Source: Chara braunii (Eukaryota > Streptophyta > Charophyceae > Charales > Characeae). Taken from it: a stretch of 21,994 bases of DNA. The number at the start of each line of letters is the position of its first letter. The first letter of the stretch is position 1. The position numbers and the translations under genes are program-made. The notes under the pieces are model-generated. The model did not search any database. It was not told where the DNA came from and saw nothing but the letters and a program-made list of their open reading frames with translations. The stretch lies in assembly GCA_003427395.1 (NCBI GenBank), contig BFEA01000014.1, positions 6,601,997 through 6,623,990 on the forward strand, given 5' to 3'. This document shows, one piece after another, positions 18,210 to 21,994 of the stretch.

Positions 18210-19022
18210 TCAAAACTCCCAGTCCTCTATCTCGTTCCCGTCCTCGTCATCACTGAAATCCCCCTCCTCGTCCAAGAATAACTCTTTCACTCCTTCTAGG
18301 AAGGTTTCACCAGCCGCCACATTCCGGTAAACTATCTGCCAATGCATCGGGCTGGGAACAAAGATTTCGTCCGCGCTGAGGAGGTTTAATACCTCAGCTA
18401 ATTCTTCTGCCCAGTTTCCTTCAAAAGACCCTGCTTCCACCGACAGCCTAAAGAAGTCCTGTCTAGCACATTGATACAGCCTCAGGCGCATCATCAACCG
18501 ACATATCCGTTCCAATCTATCCCTGGTTTCGAAGACAGCATCCACCAAAAACGGGGGTAACACACACCTCATTGACCTAAGGGGCCGCCTCATATTTCCC
18601 CTATCCCCAAGTTCCACTCGCACCTCCATCCTTTCCATCTTCATTTCCGCCCGTTGACATGTTGTCCATATCACCTCCCGTTCCGCTTGCTTAAACAACT
18701 GTTCTAGTGCCGTGCCCAATACAAGTCCCACTACCATTGCATTTTTTATTTCCTGAGATACGTAGACCCATCCTCGAGCTTCCACTGTTCCCCGGAACTC
18801 TAGGTCCATCAGGCTGGGTGAAAGTCTTGTCTTTCTGACCTCAGTCCAGGTTGTCTCTATTCAGAGGAACGCGTCCTTCTCGTCCAGCATCACAGTTTCA
18901 TAAGCTGGCTCCATATCGGTCCACGTCCCTTCTTCCGGGAGAACAACAGACACCCCATCCCTTACGTCTATGGGCATTTCCGGGCCCCTAGAGTAGACAG
19001 GAGGGGACAACCATCGCACCAT
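18210..19022 (-). pseudogene. Tandem family copy A, one nonsense codon
   Basis: An open phase runs from the ATG at 19020-19022 (MVRWLSPPVYSRG), preceded by an in-frame TAG 18 nt upstream, to TGA 18210-18212. That is 271 codons with a single internal TGA at 18861-18863, codon 54. The sequence around it, DAFL then IETTW, aligns with MSYLWIERAW of copy B. The stop thus replaces a Trp codon, a one-base change. Block 1 is VSVVLPEEG. Block 2 is RGWVYVSQEIKNAMVVGL. Block 3 is FFRLSVEAGSFEGNWAEEL. Block 4 is IVYRNVAAGETFLEGVKEL. The C-terminal tail is very acidic (GDFSDDEDGNEIEDWEF), unlike the other copies. Function is unknown. Confidence 0.65.
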
Positions 19023-19413
19023 CCCGTTTTTTTTCCGCTATCAGTCATGTTTCCACATGAAGGCACCACACGACCCCTCATGGTCAGATGGTTTTCTTTT
19101 CTTTTTCTAGATGGGAGTTGTTTTCAGGCCCCTCATCCGGACCTCCCGAACCTTTCCTATCCTTTCCCAGGCGCCATTGCCCTACCATACCCCCAATCGA
19201 TCACCAGCCACGCGCATTCCTCTTTTCTTGGTTCCACTTTCTTCCGACTCCTAACCAGCCTCTTCCTCATGTTCTCTCACTCGTGCAGACTTAGGCAGGG
19301 GTTGAGAATAGACTAGAAACTCGGTCCCCATCCAACATTCATCAGGCAACTTTACAGAGGGAGGCACAAAAAGCAAAACTCAGGCAAGCGTCGCACACAT
19401 GTCGGTCATCTCC

Positions 19414-19800
19414 TCACCGACCTTTTCCGCAGGGCTTTACACCATACCTCAAGCACAGTTCAACCGTCGCGAGCGCGGTACCCAGACTCCAGTGGGGGTT
19501 CGCCCTCACCTTCTTGCCCAGAATACCCCATCCCGACTTGCCGCTCGTGTACCCACCGTTAATCTCGGGAATCACCCCGCACATCTCGGTAGGGCCATTG
19601 GAGCCAGCCGTCCAGGCACTCACTTCCATTGGTCCAATAAGGAACAACCTTTTTCCAAACCAGGGTACGAGAAGCTACTGATCGCCTCCCAGGCTCCGTC
19701 TTTGCCCCCATGCAGTGGTGCTCCCTCCGCCAGTCCACAGGCTAGGCCCCGCTCGAGGAACGTTTCACACCCCGCCCGACAGATCAATGGAGTCGAAGCC
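19414..19800 (-). pseudogene. Possible fifth, partial copy E of the tandem family
   Basis: In one minus-strand phase, with a TGA and a TAG inside, lie GGV, then LW and W spaced as in block 1, and then GGYTSGKSGWGILGKKVRA. The last resembles block 2 of copies C and D (Y-x-S-x-GW-x-x-[FL]-G). ALATVELCLRYGV follows at the place of the A-x-x-V-x-x-R-x-G segment. The distance from this GW to the matching point in copy A, about 780 bp, is close to the spacing of the others (865-915 bp). Blocks 3 and 4 were not found in 19040-19410. The similarity is weak and could be chance. Confidence 0.3.
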
Positions 19801-19841
19801 CGTCACCGCACGGACGAGAATGCTAATAAGCACTCGACGTG

Positions 19842-20273
19842 ACAAACTCCTGTTAGACAGCTCGGTGGCCTGACCCCTGTATACGAACAAACGGCAGTCT
19901 GCAAAGAGAACGATGTTTGGCAACCCGCAGTGGCCGGTGCAGACCCCTCCTTTCCTTCCAAATGGCAGGACGCTCAAAATCCCAATCATGCAATCACAAG
20001 TCCCAAGTGGGACACACATAGAACAAGTGCCTTTCCCTTGGTGCACCCAGCGCTTCCTACCCATTGCTCACAGGTTTTCACTCAGGACAGTGTGTGTCAC
20101 TCACCCCTAAATTCCATACATAGCCTGGTACCTTCTCGTGTGCATCTTCAAAGGGGAGCTAGTTTTTCTCGGAGTCTAGCAACTCCCTTCATTCCCTTAT
20201 CTTCGCTTGTGTGTCCGTTCATAGGGCAAGATTGTTCCTTCTCGATTACCGGTTGTGTTCATATGAGGTTCCT
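19842..20273. other. No confident feature
   Basis: Short overlapping open frames occur on both strands without protein-like character or a shared motif. No RNA gene was recognised. Confidence 0.4.
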
Positions 20274-20672
20274 TCAAACATTTAAGTGTGGTGCACGGAG
20301 CCCGCTGGGCTCCGAAGAGGAGAGAAGGCACCCAGGTCGATCGGATCGCTCCGCCGCATGATTTTCATTGGAACCCGGACTTGCCCGAAATCCCAACCGC
20401 CTGCTAGGTAACTGGAGCCCTTCTTTCATACGAAGAGGAAGGGTCGACATGCGGCTTGCCCAAGGCTTCCCTGGCCTGACGAACATCAGTCCAAAGGAAG
20501 GAGGACTAGAGTCATCTCCAAAGGAGATGGCTGAGCAAAAGTGCAAGCATACATGTTCTTCCTCCAGGCCTGGCCTTGCCATGCGCCCAACCACCCTCAA
20601 ATTTGATTCTCTCAAGGGATAGAGCACACACAAGTCCATATTCCTTATCTTCATGTTTATGTTCACGGTCAT
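20274..20672 (-). CDS. Hypothetical ORF, possibly organelle-derived DNA
   Basis: An ATG at 20670-20672 opens 132 codons ending at 20274. The product (MKIRNMDLCVLYPLRESNL at the start; GLEEEHVCLHFCSAISFGDD in the middle) has no recognised domain. The plus strand is also open across 20368-20622. Stop-poor DNA of even composition on both strands is common in plant mitochondrial DNA inserted in nuclear genomes. A strong hairpin at 20296-20314 lies near its end. I have a vague impression that such a frame occurs in plant mitochondrial DNA, but I cannot verify it. Confidence 0.3.
   Translation of the reverse strand: MTVNINMKIRNMDLCVLYPLRESNLRVVGRMARPGLEEEHVCLHFCSAISFGDDSSPPSFGLMFVRPGKPWASRMSTLPLRMKEGLQLPSRRLGFRASPGSNENHAAERSDRPGCLLSSSEPSGLRAPHLNV
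20296..20314. repeat. Perfect 8-bp hairpin
   Basis: CGGAGCCC, loop GCT, GGGCTCCG. The stem is GC-rich and exact. It overlaps the end of the hypothetical minus-strand ORF. Confidence 0.8.
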
Positions 20673-21264
20673 GCGTTAGGCGCCCCCCTCGAGACCGTAT
20701 GGGTCACTTTAGCCCCTACCCGACACCTCCACCATTTTTTTGTAGGGGCCATACCCTGAAGGACTTTTGAGCTTAAGTCGACCCCGTTGCGGGTCCCAGT
20801 TGGCTCGACCTGCCCACGCTCACGCTCAGGGCGCGGGTCGTTCGTCCCAGGGGCACCCCCACCTAGAGCTATGAGATGGGTGGGGATGGACCTTTTTGCG
20901 AGAGGGCTTTACATTGCGGCATGTAGCTCCGCTCTCGCGTCAAGATGGTAGCTCTTTAGACACTCATGGCGTTTTCTTGATTCACTTAAGTCTGACCAGA
21001 CATTTGCTCCTTCCAATACACAAGCAGTCCAGGGAGTTTATTGAAGTTTGGTCTTCTTATCATGCGCAGGCCAAGCGTCATCCATCGGGCCACGCACCGT
21101 TTCACTAAATCTAGTGGCTCACGACAGCCCCTATGACATCCTTGGGGTGGGGTGACATCGCCCGGCCCCCTAGCCGCTGTATTTTTTTTGCTCGAGCCAC
21201 TAGCATTGCATGCACCTATCCAAGACTGCCCTTAGTCCTTCCGGGGTTGCATTGCATTTTAGAG
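20673..21264. other. No confident feature
   Basis: GC-rich short inverted sequences occur at about 20776-20815. No coding frame, tRNA or retroelement junction was recognised. Confidence 0.4.
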
Positions 21265-21318
21265 AGTCGTTGCATTCAAGAAAGTCATTGCATTCAAGAG
21301 AGTCATTGCATTCAATCG
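21265..21318. repeat. Three tandem 18-bp units
   Basis: AGTC(G/A)TTGCATTCAAGA(A/G) is repeated at 21265, 21283 and 21301. A related TTGCATTGCATTTTAGAG precedes it. The plus-strand frame reads it as ESLHSR repeats; this is not taken as coding. Confidence 0.85.
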
Positions 21319-21942
21319 TCACACAAACCACATACAGGCGTCGAACACTCATCCAAGCATCCGACCATCCAACCCATCCTCCATTCATAGTTCAAGCGAG
21401 GTCTAAGTCATTCTCTCGTCGTTTTCCCTATTCCTGCCCGCATCCGGCGGACGCAGTCCCGCTTAGACCACCCTAAGCTACTCACCTGCGCAAGACCACA
21501 CAAAGCAAAAGCCAAGTACAATCCCCACTGGGGTCAACACATCGCCCCCTCCACAATCCTAAGTTTCCTTTGCCCTTCCAATTCCCTTATGAGTTCCATT
21601 TCCTTTCCCGCAAGCAAATCATATAATCCTCTTAGTCATGCAGCCGGGGAAGATGGTTGAGTTAAACTGACCTCATCCAAAATCAGCATTTATTTATTTT
21701 TTCGCAAATGCTCTCAATATTCCCGTATCCTTTCCTTCTTGGCGGCACAAGGGACCGACAACCCTTCCCTTGCCCTCGCTTTCCACCAAGTGAGAACTAA
21801 GTTCCTTTCCGTTCGTTCCCTGGCAATGTAACAGGTGAGGGTAGAGGTTAGTCACATGTCATTGAGGGGGAAGGGGTGACGGAAGGGTTAGGGGTTAAAG
21901 AGTTTTGAAGAAATGGAGGAGGACGGAGGGAGAGGGAGAGGA

Positions 21943-21945
<3 letters not shown>
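21319..21945. other. No confident feature
   Basis: No gene or element was recognised. From about 21833 the plus strand becomes purine-rich and leads into the GA microsatellite. Confidence 0.4.

Positions 21946-21994
<49 letters not shown>
21946..21994 (+). repeat. (GA)n microsatellite at the window end
   Basis: GA dinucleotides run without a break for 49 nt to the last base. The array continues past, or caused, the end of the available sequence. A purine-rich run lies just upstream. Confidence 0.95.

Noticed and set aside
15544-19022. Bacterial-style operon
   Set aside because: The same-strand, close spacing resembles an operon. The surrounding Ty3/gypsy element, satellites and lesions indicate a eukaryotic nuclear locus, and no ribosome-binding sites stand out.
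20770-20870. tRNA or primer-binding-site candidate in the GC-rich inverted sequences
   Set aside because: No cloverleaf with the conserved T-loop could be drawn, and no match to a tRNA 3' end was recognised.
21880-21900. Telomere-like GGGTTAGGGGTTA
   Set aside because: Only two imperfect units, not an array.

Overview
The window reads as eukaryotic nuclear DNA of mid GC content. It is dominated by repeats and by decayed mobile elements and genes that lie almost entirely on the minus strand. The main element is a Ty3/gypsy-type gag-pol with a GPY/F integrase. A fragment with cytosine-5 DNA methyltransferase motifs sits beside a second retroelement end. Methyltransferase capture by retrotransposons is known in charophyte algae and dinoflagellates. 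With the style of the Gag and integrase sequences, this suggests a streptophyte (charophyte, Chara-like) genome. That assignment is inference, not proof.

Layout from left to right. 1-1250 is a 91-bp satellite array, followed by a 157-nt pure purine run. 1423-4013 is mostly non-coding and holds LTR-like sequence with a 51-bp repeat; it ends at a polypurine tract/LTR edge (PPT1). 4105-4581 is the methyltransferase fragment. 4600-5271 is a second LTR-like block with 64-bp direct repeats and its own polypurine tract (PPT2). 5270-5764 is a decayed reading frame that ends inside PPT2. 6171-6541 holds short-period repeats. 7249-8175 is a decayed third ORF with a nuclear-localisation-like stretch and a SUMO-interaction-like motif. 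8293-8538 is a small ORF with a signal-peptide-like start. 8571-15146 is the gag-pol frame: Gag with zinc knuckle, protease relic, RT, RNase H and integrase.

15544-19022 is the most unusual part. Four tandem copies of one unrecognised gene family lie head to tail, 61-144 bp apart, with a possible fifth partial copy at about 19414-19800. I aligned the copies with one another by eye. Each is about 250-270 residues long, shares at least four conserved blocks, and is disabled by its own nonsense codon or frameshift. 19842-21994 has no confident gene apart from one open frame of possibly organellar origin. It ends in an 18-bp repeat and a (GA)n microsatellite at the window edge.

The gag-pol frame is in one phase for about 2190 codons. 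It has 14 internal nonsense codons, and those at well-conserved positions are explained by C-to-T or G-to-A changes (Trp or Gln codons). The neighbouring gene family decays partly in the same way. The picture is an old, probably methylated and silenced retroelement nest beside a degenerating tandem gene cluster.
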